Source: Sinotaia quadrata (Eukaryota > Mollusca > Gastropoda > Architaenioglossa > Viviparidae). From it: DNA of 64,000 nucleotides. This document shows positions 11,700 through 23,300 of this stretch, piece by piece. The notes beneath the pieces were generated by a model that saw nothing but the letters and a program-made list of their open reading frames with translations, was not told where the DNA came from and did not search any database. The stretch is taken from assembly GCA_028829895.1 (NCBI GenBank), contig CM054178.1, forward strand, positions 65,812,335-65,876,334, in the 5' to 3' direction. A program made the translations under genes and the position numbers. Numbering within the stretch: the first letter of the stretch is position 1; each line of letters opens with the position of its first letter.

Positions 11700-12660
11700 A
11701 TCTAATCTCGTTCCTCTTTCAGATTTCTTTCTTTCTTTCTTTGTTCTTGTTCTTTAAGAGCTCCATATTTAGTTCTTGACTAAAAGTACTTGATTATTCC
11801 AAACAAGAATGCACGAAAATGATAATCATCTAGGTTTGCCTTGCACTCTTACATATATTCTATTTAGTACTTTGCTTTTCTAGATCTAGTTATCTCTTAT
11901 GCTGTCCTAGATTTAGATCTAGTATTTCTATTCTTGTCTTGTCTTGTTTAACACATCCTGCAATTTTAGATTTTGACCTACTAATTCTTATCTTTATCTC
12001 CTCTTTCTAGTCTTGATTCTCTCTTGTTCTGCACAACCTGCAGTTTTTGGACTAATTTTATCATTCGTCTTTCTGTTTCTTGTTCTTCTATCATACATTT
12101 CTAGATTTAATTTTGCTTTTTCTTATTTCTTTGACTGTACTTTAGAACTAGTTCTTTTACTCTTTCTCTTGTTCTGCACGTTAAATCTAGGCCTATTGTT
12201 CATATAGCTTTCTTGTATTCGGCACATTTAGATCTAGTTCTTCTATTCTTATTGCTCCATTCTTTTGCGACTTTTATATCTAGTTATATCTTTAACGTAT
12301 TTCTTTTCTGTTTTTAATCTAATTCTACTCTTCTTCTTCTTACTTTGTCTCTCGTTTAGGATCTAGTTCTACTAGACTCCCTCTCACTTTGAGATCTAGT
12401 TCAACTAGTCTCCCTCTCTCTTGCCCCGCACTTTGAGATCTAATTCTACTAGTTTCCCTCTCTCTTGCTATGCACTTTGAGATCTATTTATACTATTTAT
12501 CTCTCTCTCGTTCTAGATCTAGTTCTACTATTCTTTTTCTTCTGCTTCTTCTTCTCTCTCTAGTTCTAGATCTATTTCTACTAGTCTTCCTCTGCACTTT
12601 GAGATCTAGTTCTACTAGTCTTCCTCTGCACTTTGAGATCTAGTTCTACTAGTCTCCTTT
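11700..12660. repeat. CT-rich field with ~33-bp AGATCTAGTTCTACTAG repeats
   Basis: From about 11870 the word TCTAGATCTAG or TAGATCTAGTTCT recurs irregularly. At 12355-12655 it resolves into units of about 30-33 bp containing GAGATCTAGTTCTACTAGTC. The left part is a diverged version of the same sequence. The unit holds overlapping palindromes (AGATCT, CTAG, ACTAGT). An open frame at 12013-12207 is a hydrophobic by-product of the pyrimidine bias. Confidence 0.8.
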
Positions 12661-13730
12661 CTAATATTTTCCTGCACATCAAGTCAATTATGCAAGAGCC
12701 CTTCTATAATCCTTGCGAAGTTTCATTTATTTTCTATTTTGGGGGTTGAACGTCTCAATTATTCTTTTCTGTATTCCATGGTATTTGCTTAGTGAAATCA
12801 AGTTTGAAAGTGGGGAAGCTACTTTTAGTGGTTACGAAAATGTGATATCATCTCTGCCAGGACTGGAACTCGGGTCATCCTGTTGAATGGCTACCTTCCA
12901 GTCAAAATATCCCCCATGCCTACCAATGCCCGCAACACTTGATACAGATGTAAGAAGTGATTCCTTTGACCTCGTCTTTTTGACGACTTAGATCATGGCT
13001 CGAGTGTTTGGTATTAGCAGGAAGTGAGTGTTCTCTTGTCAAAAACAAAACAACAAAACAAAAGAAAATATGTTTGATGAAAATATTGCAATGGAAACAG
13101 GTTGAGGACCATGGTAAAACTATAAATAACATTTATAAAAAAAAATATTATCCTAAAGTACTTTTATGTACTTTAAAAAAAAGGGTCATCTTGTCATTCT
13201 TTTTTCATGAAATTACACACCACTTCAGTATGACTTGTGAGGTGGAATATAGTTTTTTTTAAAAAAAATTATTACTGTCAGAATTAGTGGGGAAAGCGTT
13301 GCTCTCTATCACAGGATTCTATAGTGCATGTGTTATTTGAAACAGCTCCAAGAATTGTAAGAAACGAGGCACGCAAGCGCGTGCTGCAATTGCATGGTTC
13401 TCTGACGTCAGAGGCACGCGACCTAATCATTGTCATGCTTGAACTGGGAGATGCACAATATTGTCGAACCTTCCGACAAGCAGGTCTTCGGTGCAGCTCC
13501 ATTAAGTTCGTTTAAGATAAGATAGATCTGAGTGTATTGCCTTCAGAATAAATGTTTCATGTTCCTATTCTCTAGAATGTATTAATATAATATTGTGTAC
13601 ACATTTTCCTCTTCAAACGTTCACTTTGCACATTTGTTCCCTAAAGTTTGTACATGCAGAAAACTTTTCTTGTTGTATTCACCTTTCTCCTCCTACAATT
13701 CCTGTAACTTGCATGTACATACCAGGGATA
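12661..13730. other. Spacer with one unrecognised open frame at 13324-13515
   Basis: Mostly AT-rich. The segment 13300-13520 is richer in GC and carries open frames on both strands (63 codons plus, 72 codons minus). Neither matches a family I recognise. It could be a small fragment of a dispersed element or a lone exon. Confidence 0.35.
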
Positions 13731-13850
<120 letters not shown>

Positions 13851-14635
13851 ACACATATACATGAACATGATCTTCCCATACTTATTAATTAAATATTTTT
13901 TACGCACAAATATGCACACACCCACACCCACACCCCCCCACCCCCACGCCACCCACACTTTACCTAATTTACCAATTCAAATTAACGTACAGGAAAAACA
14001 TCAGGTATAATATAACTACAACCAACTAAATCACACCAATAAAACAAACATATCAAATGACAACCACAGCAACAAGACAACAACAGCAAAAGACAGTCAC
14101 ACACCATGTTATATAGCACAAATTAACAACGAATCCCATTTTAATAAAGATTATAAACCTATATGAACACATATCATATCAAGGAATAAATAAAATAGCC
14201 CATTAATAAATATACTGTATGCACAATCATAAGAACATATGGACAAAATCATCTACTCATCAAACTAGTAAAATTCAACATTTAACAAGAAAGAAACTCT
14301 TCATTAAACACACACATTATCAGCCATATAGACACATCAGCAAATCATAGTCTTGCCAACAATCATAAAGATTAAACCAATACATATAAACTCTACCTCA
14401 GCAAACATACTCTCATGCTGGAAATTTATCAACACATCAGATAACATACCACTACACTGAGTACATACAAATAAAATAGCAGCCATCAACAAACATGACA
14501 TCACATCAACATACATATCATCACACCACAAAAGGCATACCAACACATCAACTTAGATTCAGCTTATACACTCTGCAACTCATCTTTTGCACATGTGTCA
14601 AAGCACAAGTGAGACAAGTGCAGATACCTACACCA
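13851..14635. other. A/C-rich, G-poor spacer
   Basis: The plus strand has very few G residues for about 700 bp, with a C-rich patch (CCCACACCC) at about 13918-13955. Scattered AACACATCA and ACATAC words hint at decayed repeats. No gene seen. Confidence 0.55.
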
Positions 14636-14999
14636 AAGAATGTATACAGAGATAGAAAGAACACATACAGACATATGAGGCAGTAAACCATAATAAGGAT
14701 GCATAAAGACATACGAGACAGTATACCATAGAAAGAAAGCCTCAACAGTCAGCTGCATTTGACTAATGATTTACAGGTGAGTTTCTGGTGTATTCATTCA
14801 TGTGGCTCAGCTGCACTTTGGTTGGTTAGTTTAGTGAGTTATTTGGAACATTCAGGTATGTTTCCTGCCTGGGGAAAAGGGTCAACCTTTCTAGAAAGTA
14901 GGTTTTTGTGTAGTCTATTTTTAGAGAAAGGGGTGGGTATAGGCTACATAAGCCGTTATGTGACAGAATTCATACACACATACAAGAGAGTAAACAATA
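14636..14999. repeat. Left part of a ~38-bp ACATATGAGACAGTATACCATAG array
   Basis: Units like CAGACATATGAGACAGTA and CCATAGAAAGAATGCAT occur at about 14640-14745 and again at 14965-15000, separated by ~200 bp of unrelated sequence. The same unit resumes to the right of the LINE relic (16107-16330), so this was one array. Confidence 0.65.
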
Positions 15000-16112
15000 G
15001 ATATCACAATCATCATTATCTGACCCTTGACCTAGTGTGATCTTTGGGTCACTGAGCTGCTGAAAGGTTGACCAGCTCTCTCTACTTGTCTCGGTCATGT
15101 GCCAAACTCTATGTCTCTGCGAAATCCCCCCCCCCCAGACCATTCTACAATGTTGTTGGCCCACATTTTTCTCTGTCTGCCTAGTTTTCTGCCACCTATA
15201 ATGCTACCTTGCAGGATTGTTGAGGAGAGGTTGTTGGCTCAAGTTACATGGCCATAGCATTTCATCTTTCTTTTCTTTGACAGTGGTGAGAAGGTCTTCA
15301 TATTCACCTGCTTTACGTCTGATGGTATTACGCACATCTTCGTTTGTGATCTTTGTAAGAGATGCCAAGGATGGTTCTGTAGTATCTCATTTCAAGTGCT
15401 TGTATTCTGCACTGTATTTCTGCCATCACGGTACATGTTTCACATGCATACAAAAAGATTGAGAGGACTAGCATTTTCAGAAGTCTTATGTTTGTTTTTA
15501 GACAGATAATTTCGTCTCTCCAAATGGGTATAATCTTGGACATGGCTGCCGTTGTCTGATTTGCTCTAGAGAAGACTTCTGTTTTTGATCCCTTGTCACT
15601 GATGAAAGAGCCTAGATACTTGAATTGACTCACTATTTCTAGGTGTCTGTTTCTAGTTTTCATTTGTCCTCTGACCTTGATTTTAGTTGAAACTTGTTTT
15701 TCAACATTTGTCATCAGCTTGATTTTTTTTCTGCATTTATCTCCATGCCAATCTGTAGGAGGATTCATCAAGAGTCATCATTAAGATAACAAGCTCGTCC
15801 TCACTGCCATCCAGTTTGTCGATGTCATCTGCAAAATGGAGATTTTATACGCCCTCCAAAGCTGACTAAGCCATAGTGATGGTCCAGAGCGTCGTTCGAA
15901 GTAGATGTTGAAAAGCGTGGGTGACTGAAGACAGCCTTGGCCCATGCCTCATGCCACACTATATCAAAAGCCGTTTTGAAATCTATGAACACATGGTAAA
16001 TGTCTTGTTGGTGTTGTGAGTATTTTGCAACGCAGAACCCTGAAATTAAATATTTGTTCTGCCGTACTTCTTCCAGCCCTAAACCCAGCCTGTTCTTCAG
16101 CGATAATACCAT
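15000..16112 (-). mobile_element. Non-LTR retrotransposon (LINE) reverse-transcriptase relic
   Basis: Reading the minus strand from 16112 down, one sees a fingers-type motif (QAGFRAGRST, ~16085), a palm motif (HVFIDFKTAFD, ~15985), a GQGC..SPTLFNIYF block (~15930), the FADD box at 15824-15835, then FKYLGSFISDKGS (~15625) and an LYACET-type thumb block (~15445), followed by a basic C-terminal tail to about 15030. These are the ordered blocks of endonuclease/RT-type LINEs. The frame is broken several times, stops interrupt it, and the join between the palm helix and GQGC near 15945 lacks residues normally present there, indicating an internal deletion. The 5' half (endonuclease) is missing, as in a truncated insertion. 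It is non-functional. The clade is not certain. Confidence 0.88.
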
Positions 16113-16330
16113 AGATAGCATTCATACAAATATACGAGACAGCAATACCATAGATAGAATGAATACAGACATATTTATGAGAATGCATACATCTATATGA
16201 GATAGTATACTGTAGAATGAATGCATGAAAATATATGAGACTGTATACCTTGGGAAGAATGCATTCAGACATATGAGACTGTAGTCTTTGGAAAGAATGT
16301 GTAGATATAATTGAGACTATGCCAAAGATA
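16107..16330. repeat. Right part of the ACATATGAGACAGTATACC array
   Basis: Five or so units of about 38-45 bp with ATACGAGACAGCAATACCAT-like cores, matching the units left of the LINE relic. Confidence 0.7.
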
Positions 16331-16343
16331 GAATGTGTGGTCG

Positions 16344-16722
16344 AGTAAATTTGCCTAGCCCTATTTCTAAATGTAATAGTTATATAAATCTCTGTTTAAG
16401 TGACTTGGTCTTGGGTACTCATTATGATGGTATTTTTGTTGGAGTGTACACTCGAGAATATGTTAGAGACTGCTGATGTAATGCAAACCAGTTCCAACTG
16501 GGTGAGTAGTTTTATTACCCAATGATTATGACTTACAAGAATGAGATCAGCCAGTGGGCCGAGATTACAAATTTACCTGCTTTAGATAATTCTATTGTCT
16601 GATCACTTGAATTAGTTGTGGCAAGAAGTCTGGTCATAAAAGTTGGCTGTTAGCTTAATGGTGAGTTAAATGACTGTTAGAAATATTTCGTGCATTTTGC
16701 TTTTGATATGCTACACTTGTGT
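16344..16722 (+). repeat. Dispersed repeat A, copy 1 (~380 bp)
   Basis: This segment aligns along its length with 31980-32372 in the same orientation. Shared words include AGTAAATTTGCCTA, GATGGTATTTTTGT, AATGTAAACCAG-like and GTGGCAAGAAGTC. Overall similarity is roughly 70-75% by eye. There is no coding capacity, and no terminal inverted repeat or poly-A tail that I can see. It could be an old SINE, a LINE 3' end or a MITE. Confidence 0.8.
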
Positions 16723-16733
16723 TTCACATACAG

Positions 16734-16899
16734 CAACAAAGAAGTCATCTCACTTCTAAGACCTAAGTTGCTTCCCTTGTTTAAAGATCATGTCATAATC
16801 GGCAATATGGATTTATTTCAATTTCACGGACTGTTTTCAATACTTCAAGAGAAAAATTTAAGACCGCAATATTTGAGACATATTTTAGATTCTATATAG
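16734..16899 (+). CDS. Possible lone exon or gene fragment, helical domain
   Basis: An open frame follows an acceptor-like CATACAG at 16727-16733 and runs to a TAG at 16897-16899. It encodes about 54 residues with a helical hydrophobic pattern (EVISLLRPKLLPLFKDH, then LFQFHGLFSILQEKNLRPQY). The spacing faintly recalls the first three helices of a death-fold (CARD) domain, but no diagnostic residue makes that more than a guess. It directly abuts dispersed repeat A, and no partner exon was found. It may be chance or a pseudogene fragment. Confidence 0.22.
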
Positions 16900-17981
16900 A
16901 ATGTAGTTTGGGGGGGTGGGGGTGGAGTTGAACCAAGCAAACATTTGACTGAATAATTGTGATTGTCATTCAAACCCTTTTCACTTCTTTCCCTACTGCC
17001 ACTTATGCCATGGTTGGAATGTCTTACTTTTACTTTTAGTGTTTATACTAGATGCCATTCACAAGAGGAGATAACTGTTCACCTGCGGCAAATCAGAGAG
17101 AGGAAACATGGTGGAATGCATATAAATTATTGTCGTGAGTGTGGTGATGCTAAGAGGGTGGGGGTGAGGAAGTTATTGTAGAATTGCAGAAGATTATTGC
17201 TTGAGAAATGTGCTGATGGTGACTTTAATTGTGAAGCTTTTAGAATGATGGCATAAACTGAAATGCCTATGGCACTGATAGCCTTTGATTCTTGAGCAAA
17301 TGCCTTTTGTGATCTACTTTCTTAGACATACAATTGGAACTTTAGTGTCGATGATAATTTAAATATTTTAACTTAGACTTAAAAATAATTAATATAAAAT
17401 GGTCTTATTATAGTACTTATCTTTTTTTAAATAAAAGCTTTAACTGATTTACAGAATTACAGTTTTTAAGTGTATAGAAACCTATGTTCTAATTGCAGTA
17501 GCTTACAGTCTAAATGTTTGTGGTTCTTTGTGGATTTAGTTAAGAATGTACAATCTAAATATATGTAGAAACTTAGGGTCTTGTATGTAGAATTAATCTC
17601 AAAATACCTGTGGAAAAATAAATTCTTTCTTCGTTGAATTACAATCAAAATACCTTTGAAAGCTTGCACTCTTTCTAAACTTACTTTCCAAATGTGTGGA
17701 AATTAGGTTTTTCTTTATAGAATTTTTAGTCAAAATACCTTTTGGAAATTTAGGGATTCTGTGTATAAAAGTGCATTCAAATAGTTTGTAAAAAAATTAA
17801 TTATTTGTGAATAAGCTAAGAGAAAGGGTCGTGGAAACCTTGGGTTCTTGGGTCATAGAATTGCGTCAAAAGTGTCTATGCCTATGGACATCTGTGATAA
17901 GCAGCTTCAAGGGACGTGACCTAGCAAATTGACTCGGGTTTTAAAGAAAACATTCAGTGTCCCTGGCCTGTTATAGACTAG
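16900..17981. other. Spacer with degenerate ~60-bp repeats at 17450-17850
   Basis: A G-run lies at 16909-16925. From about 17450 words such as AGTCAAAATACCTTTGGAAA and TTAGGGTCTTGTATGTAGAA recur every ~55-65 bp in strongly diverged form. No gene seen. Confidence 0.5.
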
Positions 17982-18058
<77 letters not shown>

Positions 18059-18368
18059 CAGACCAACCAGACAGAGAGACAGACAGAGACAGAGAGAGAT
18101 AGACACAGAGAGATATAGAGAGATAGGTAGAGAGAGGGAGGGAGGAAGGAAGAGAGGGGGAGAAACGAAATGAGAGAGAGAGAGAGAGAGAGAGAGTGAA
18201 ATATAATATAATAGTAATAGATAAAAAACTGAAAAGATAGAGAGACAGAGAGAGAGAGGGGAGGGAGGAAGGAAGAGATGGGGAGAAACGAAATGAGAGA
18301 GAGAGCGAAATATAGTATGAGTAATAGATAAAGAACTGAAAAAGAGCAAACGAGATTGATGGAGAAAA

Positions 18369-18427
<59 letters not shown>

Positions 18428-18440
18428 AACAAACAGACAC
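17982..18440. repeat. (GA)n, duplicated purine block and (CA)n
   Basis: A ~74-bp GA run (17982-18056) is followed by a ~110-bp purine-rich block that occurs twice (about 18130-18240 and 18254-18345, sharing GGGAGAAACGAAATGAGAGA and TAATAGATAAAGAACTGAAA-type sequence), then ~50 bp of CA (18370-18422) and short AAAC and ACAC tails. Confidence 0.9.
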
Positions 18441-18499
18441 ACACACAAAGAGAGCCAAGAAGAGAGCGAAATATAAACGCGAGTATAAGAACTTGGTAG

Positions 18500-19105
18500 T
18501 TTAATTCGGACAAAATTCAGTCTCTTCTTTTCACTCCATTCTAACTTCTCTTTCACTCTCCCTTTCAAATCCTCTCTTCTTCCCTCCTCTCTTTTTACAT
18601 CTTCCTCTCGTCCCTCATTTTCCTCTGCTCCCCTCCTCTCCTCGTTAACCTCTTAGCTTTCCCCTCTTTCCGAATTTTCTTTTCTCTATTTCTCTAACGC
18701 ATTAACCTTCTGTCTCTCTGTTTTCTTTTCATTTCATTGCTTCCCTCTCTTTCTTACTTTTTTTTACCTCTTAATTCTTCCTTGTCCTGCTTTCTTCTTC
18801 TCCTCTCCCTTCCTCTTCCAGATCTGTTTTTTCCTCTCATCTCCCTACTCCTTGTCTCTTTTCCTTTGGCTACTTTGTATTTTCCTCCTCTTCTTTCTTC
18901 TCCTTTCATCCTCCTCCTCTCTCTCTCTCTCTCTCTCACGTTTCTTTTCCTTCCCTTTACTCCTTTCTCCCCTGTGTCACCTTTACTCCTTCTTTCTTCC
19001 TCGCTTTCCCTCTTTTTCTTTTCACCATTTTCCCTCTTACCCTTTCTTCTTTTTCTCTTCTTCTCTCTTCCTTCGTCTTTCCATTCTTCTTCTCTACTCT
19101 GCATA
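18500..19105. repeat. ~600-bp polypyrimidine tract
   Basis: The plus strand is almost entirely C and T, with a pure CT run at about 18917-18938. The opposite strand gives Arg/Lys/Glu-rich and the plus strand Leu/Ser/Phe-rich open frames, both artefacts of composition. It follows the purine-rich block at 17982-18345, giving opposed purine and pyrimidine tracts on one strand. Confidence 0.9.
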
Positions 19106-19369
19106 CAGGTCTGTGGCCTTTTTGTAAGTGCGACTGTAGGGATAAATATATACGGCACTGGACATTGTACGTGTGACCTTGGATAAATACGGTCAGCTCT
19201 GGGGATTTGTGAGTGTGTTCGTGTGGAAAGATACAGATATCTCTGTGACCTTGAGCATGTGAATGTAGACATTTTAATGTCACTGGGTTGATAGATAATG
19301 ACCATTTACAGACATTTATAGACCAGTGTGACTGTGTTAAAACATCGATAGACTGCATGGGTTGTTAAA

Positions 19370-19690
19370 CTATAACTATTTATAGTTAGGCCTAAATGTG
19401 AATGATTAGATACCCGTGACTGTGTGGGTCGATAAACAATAACTATTGATAAGTAAGCCTAAATGTAAGTGATTGTGTGGATGGATAGATTCGACAGCAG
19501 GGAGTCAAATAACTGAATAAATATTTGTGACTATGTGGATAGATACATTTGAGTATTGACAGGAAAATGTGACAGTGACATAAGACTGTATGACTGTGGA
19601 ATTAGATAGGTAAACTTGACTTAAGGGGGACAACTATGGTCCGTGGATTAATTAGTGAGAATGGTTGGTCAAAGTATATTACTGTGTAAA
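19370..19690. repeat. Degenerate repeats (AATAACTATTTATAGTTAGGCCTAAATGTG type)
   Basis: Two to three ~60-bp units share GGCCTAAATGTGA or AGCCTAAATGTAA and AACTATT words and grade into the following arrays. Confidence 0.55.
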
Positions 19691-20031
19691 GAGTAATGTA
19701 ACTCTAGACAGATATTAGATAAGTAAATGTGGCTCTAAATACACATTAGTGGATAGATAAGTAAATGTGGTTTTAGACAGATATTGATAAGTAAATGTGG
19801 CTCTAGACAGATATTAGATAAGTAAATGTGGCTCTAGACAGATACAAGATAAGTAAATGTGGCTCTAAATACATATTAGTGGATAGAAAAGTAAATGTAG
19901 CTCTAGATAAATATTAGATAAGTACTTGTGGCTCTAGGTAGACATTAATGAGTAGATAAGTAAATATGGCTCTAAATACATATTAGTGATTAAATAAGTA
20001 AATGTGGCTCTTGATAGATACTAATAGATAG
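19691..20031. repeat. 31/37-bp minisatellite (GTAAATGTGGCTCTAGACAG)
   Basis: About ten units with the core AAGTAAATGTGGCTCTA, followed either by GACAGATATTAGAT or by AATACATATTAGTGGATAG. The two tail types alternate, so the array is a mixture of two unit variants. Confidence 0.88.
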
Positions 20032-20235
20032 ATCAATGTTACTGGGTAGAAAGATCAGTATGACTGGATAGACAGATCAGAGTGATTGGGTAGAGAGATC
20101 AATATTACTGGGTAGAAAGATCAGTATGACTGGATAGACAGATCAGAGTGATTGGGTAGAGAGATCAATGTTACTGGGTGGATAGATCAGTGTTACTGGG
20201 TAGATAGATTAATGTTACTGGGTAGATAGATTAAT
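20032..20235. repeat. 22-bp minisatellite with 66-bp higher-order unit
   Basis: Units of 22 bp resemble ATCAATGTTACTGGGTAGA. Three variants occur in fixed order and the trimer repeats with starts at 20032, 20098 and 20164, a period of exactly 66 bp. This is true higher-order organisation. Confidence 0.9.
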
Positions 20236-20334
20236 GAAATTCGTGACTATGATGATGTGAATAGGTCAGTGGTTCAGAGAACACACACCTTTCTTTGTGA
20301 ATAGTTGGTAGGCTTGCGGAGTTGCATATAAATC

Positions 20335-20670
20335 AGTGTAAATTCATGTTTCTACTTTAATCAAACAAACAATCTGTGTAAATAAGTATCCGTGTTTCTA
20401 CTTTAAAATCAAACAATCTGCTTTAATAAGTATCTGCTTTCTACTTTAAAAAAAAACAACAACAAACAATATGTGTAAATAAGTGTCTGTTTTTATACTT
20501 TAATAAACAAACAAACAAACAATCTGTGTAAATAAGTGTCTGTGTTTATACTTAAAAAAACAAACAAACAAACAATCCGTGTAAATAAGTGTCTATTTTT
20601 ATACTGTAATAAACAAACAAACAAACAATCCGTGTAAATAAGTGTCTGTGTTTCTACTTTAAAAAATAAA
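20335..20670. repeat. ~53-57-bp minisatellite (CTGTGTAAATAAGTGTCTG)
   Basis: Six units combine GTGTAAATAAGTGTCTGTGT, a short ACTTTAA segment and a variable (AAAC)n tract. The length differences come mostly from the AAAC part. Confidence 0.88.
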
Positions 20671-21688
20671 CAAAACAGTTACAAATATAATCCACATGAA
20701 CACCGAGCTCGAGGTTCTGGCAAGGGAAGTAATAATTGTTTAGCGGAATGTCACATCCAGATGAGACATTCATTCCCTTTGTAGTGAAATTCTGAAGTCC
20801 GCATTTCTCGTCTTACTTTCCTTCGTTAAGGAAAAATTCAGAGAAAGCAATGATAGAAACGAAAGCACCCGCAGAAACAATTCTGGTAATTTAATTTTTT
20901 TTAAAAAGGAAAGAGTGACACTGAACGCATTATTATTTTATGAATTCTGCAAGGTATTATTGCAAGTATATATGTTATGTCTGACTGCGAGGAATTGATT
21001 CTGTCTGGTCACGTGACAAGGAGCGCGCGCGAGCGCGTGTGTGTGTGAAGTTTCTCAGAGCTCAACTAAAGATGGACTTGACTTAAGCACTAACTATGAC
21101 GTATACAAGTTTTGACAAGATTTTGCAAGTGGTGTTGAGTGCAAGAAAAGACAATTGCTCTCAGTAAAAGACAGATCTGAAAGAAAAAATTCTAAAGATG
21201 TCCCGAGGTTACAAGCTTATTCCGATCATCTGCACGTAATATTGGGTTTCAATATTAAATTCGTTCTGATAACTGGAGACTTCTTTTATATTAGTCATAA
21301 TCATATCTTCTTGGTGGTTTTTTTAAAGCCATTATTTGTATTTGTGTGTGTGTGGATGTGTGTGGTGTATGTGACCGCCTCTATATGTATGTGTGTGGAT
21401 GTGTGTACTGCCAGTTTACTATGTTTTTCTTTAGGGCGAAATGAATCAATGGTGAATCTGTTGTTGAAAGAACAGATAGTACAACTGTCAACATTGTCAG
21501 ATTAAACCTCCATTCATGCCTCCTACAATTTCTTCCTGCTTCAGGCTCAACACTGTGAACAGTTCTTATTTTGTAAAGTGATATCGTCACCCATATCTTA
21601 ACATTGGTCTTCAGATTAAAACTCTTCGCATGAATTTATCTGCGGTTTGCAAAGTGCACCCAAATTTAACACCATCTTAGCAAAGTCT
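20671..21688. other. Unique spacer, no gene supported
   Basis: Contains a GAGCGCGCGCGAGCGCG patch with a GT run at about 21020-21046 and a GTGTGTGGATGTGTG patch at about 21345-21410. The open frame at 21155-21505 has no recognisable domain and runs through these low-complexity patches. Confidence 0.5.
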
Positions 21689-22070
21689 TCCGAGATACAC
21701 ACGTCTTCAAAACGTCCCGAACACATAATACTGGTTTGGCAATACCTTCCGATTTACACGTCTTCAAAACGTCCCGAACACATAACACTGGTTTGGCAAT
21801 ACCTTCCGAGTTACACGTCTTCAAAACGTCCCGAACACATAACACTGGCTTGGCAATACCTTCCGAGTTACACGTCTTCAAAACGTCCCGAACACATAAC
21901 ACTGGTTTGGCAATACCTTCCGAGTTACACGTCTTCAAAACGTCCCGGACATAAAACACCGGTTTAGCAATGCCATCCTTTATACGCTAGTTTTCAAAAC
22001 ATTTCGGATATAAAATAGCACCGATTTATCCGATTCCAGGATACACGAGTTTTCAAAACGCTTCGAATAT
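21689..22070. repeat. 57-bp minisatellite, ~5 good copies plus decayed copies
   Basis: Units contain CCGAGTTACACGTCTTCAAA and GTCCCGAACACATAACACTG. The first five are nearly identical. The right end (21960-22070) shows two further copies that have diverged strongly. The 57-bp period keeps frames open on both strands (19-residue repeats), which should not be annotated as proteins. Confidence 0.92.
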
Positions 22071-22565
22071 ATATATATAGCATGGTTTTGCAATGTTTCG
22101 CGTATCTATAATGAGTTCTCTCCCGTTTACAATGTTTTCGTATTTCTAAGAATAACACTACGTCACAGAAAACATTGTAAATTGTTTTTTTCCATCTGAT
22201 TTAGAACAATTTTGCACTGCTAAATTCGAAAATGACATCCGTTTGTTTTAATCAGGTCAGGTTTTTGTGCTAATTCGATTTTAAAAAATCCGTTCTTATA
22301 ACTAAATCGATTACATTTTTGTAACATTATTAGGCAATTTTCGTTAATATTTCTCTTCCAAAATAGGTTTTTAAGTTAACAAAAAATTAAATTTTAAAAT
22401 ATCGTTTTCTAACACAATTCATTTATTAAAGGTTACAAAAGTTAATTAGCGTACATTGAATAGTAGACATTGATAAAGGTAAGTACATATAAATTCAATA
22501 TTAGGTCATCATTGTTCAAAATATAGTATTTAGAATAATTTTCAATTTGATTTGAATAGCACACG
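22071..22565. other. AT-rich spacer, no gene seen
   Basis: High T/A content with frequent AAATTC, TTTTAA words. No feature recognised. Confidence 0.55.
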
Positions 22566-22930
22566 ACGAGTCTTTACACTGTTCTCGTAAGTATAGTGTC
22601 AATGAAGTATTCTCGTATACATAGTCTATAAAGTGTTCTCGTATGTATAGTCTATAAAGTGTTCTCGTATGCATAGTCTATAAAGTGTTCTCGTATGCAT
22701 AGTCTATAAAGTGTTCTCGTATGCATAGTCTATAAAGTGTTCTAGTGTGTACAGAGTCTACACAGTGTTCTGATATGTATAAAGGCTATATAGTGTCCTC
22801 TTATTTATATAGTCTATACAATGTTCTTGTATGTATATAATCTATTCAGTACAGTGTTCTCGAATGTATATAGTCTTATACAGTGTTCTCGTGAATATAA
22901 TATATACATGTTCTCGATATATATATAATG
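22566..22930. repeat. 26-bp minisatellite (TATAAAGTGTTCTCGTATGC)
   Basis: About 12 units. Those between 22630 and 22750 are almost identical, while the flanks are diverged, with a homogenised centre and ageing edges. Confidence 0.9.
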
Positions 22931-23102
22931 CCAGTCATTAAATTATTCTCTGTATTAGTGTAGCATGAGCCATTACCATAATGCAACATTTTGTCTGACC
23001 TTCAAAAAGTGCTTCGCGTCTTAGAATAGAAATAATTTTAAAAACGTTTGTCGGATTTAGCTAACTGCTTTGAAAGAACGTCAGCCTTCAAATGTTTGCT
23101 TC

Positions 23103-23300
23103 CTGTAATTGGATGACAACAGTTTACAGAATCAAAATGTATATATTGTCACTCTGGAAAACGCGTCCAGTATATCAATATAATGAAATTCTTCGAATTC
23201 CTGAATTTGGATGACGACAGTTTACAAAATGCTTCTCAAAATGTAAATATTGTCGCTCTTATAAACACGCCCAGTATATCACTATAATGTAATCTTCATA
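23103..23300. repeat. ~105-bp direct duplication
   Basis: Two diverged copies share TTGGATGAC(A/G)ACAGTTTACA, AAAATGTA and CCAGTATATCA in the same order at about 23110 and 23205. Confidence 0.75.

Noticed and set aside
12840..12935. tRNA-like or tRNA-derived SINE head (GAGTTCCAGTCC on minus resembles a B box)
   Set aside because: The flanking five bases do not pair as a T-stem, position 5 of the B box is wrong, and no convincing A box is spaced correctly.
15217..15462. Plus-strand 81-codon frame
   Set aside because: It lies antisense to the LINE reverse-transcriptase relic, which explains the composition.
17971..19305. Long Ser/Leu-rich and Arg/Lys/Glu-rich frames on both strands
   Set aside because: These are produced by polypurine/polypyrimidine and CA tracts. 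Several frames are open at once, which real genes do not show.
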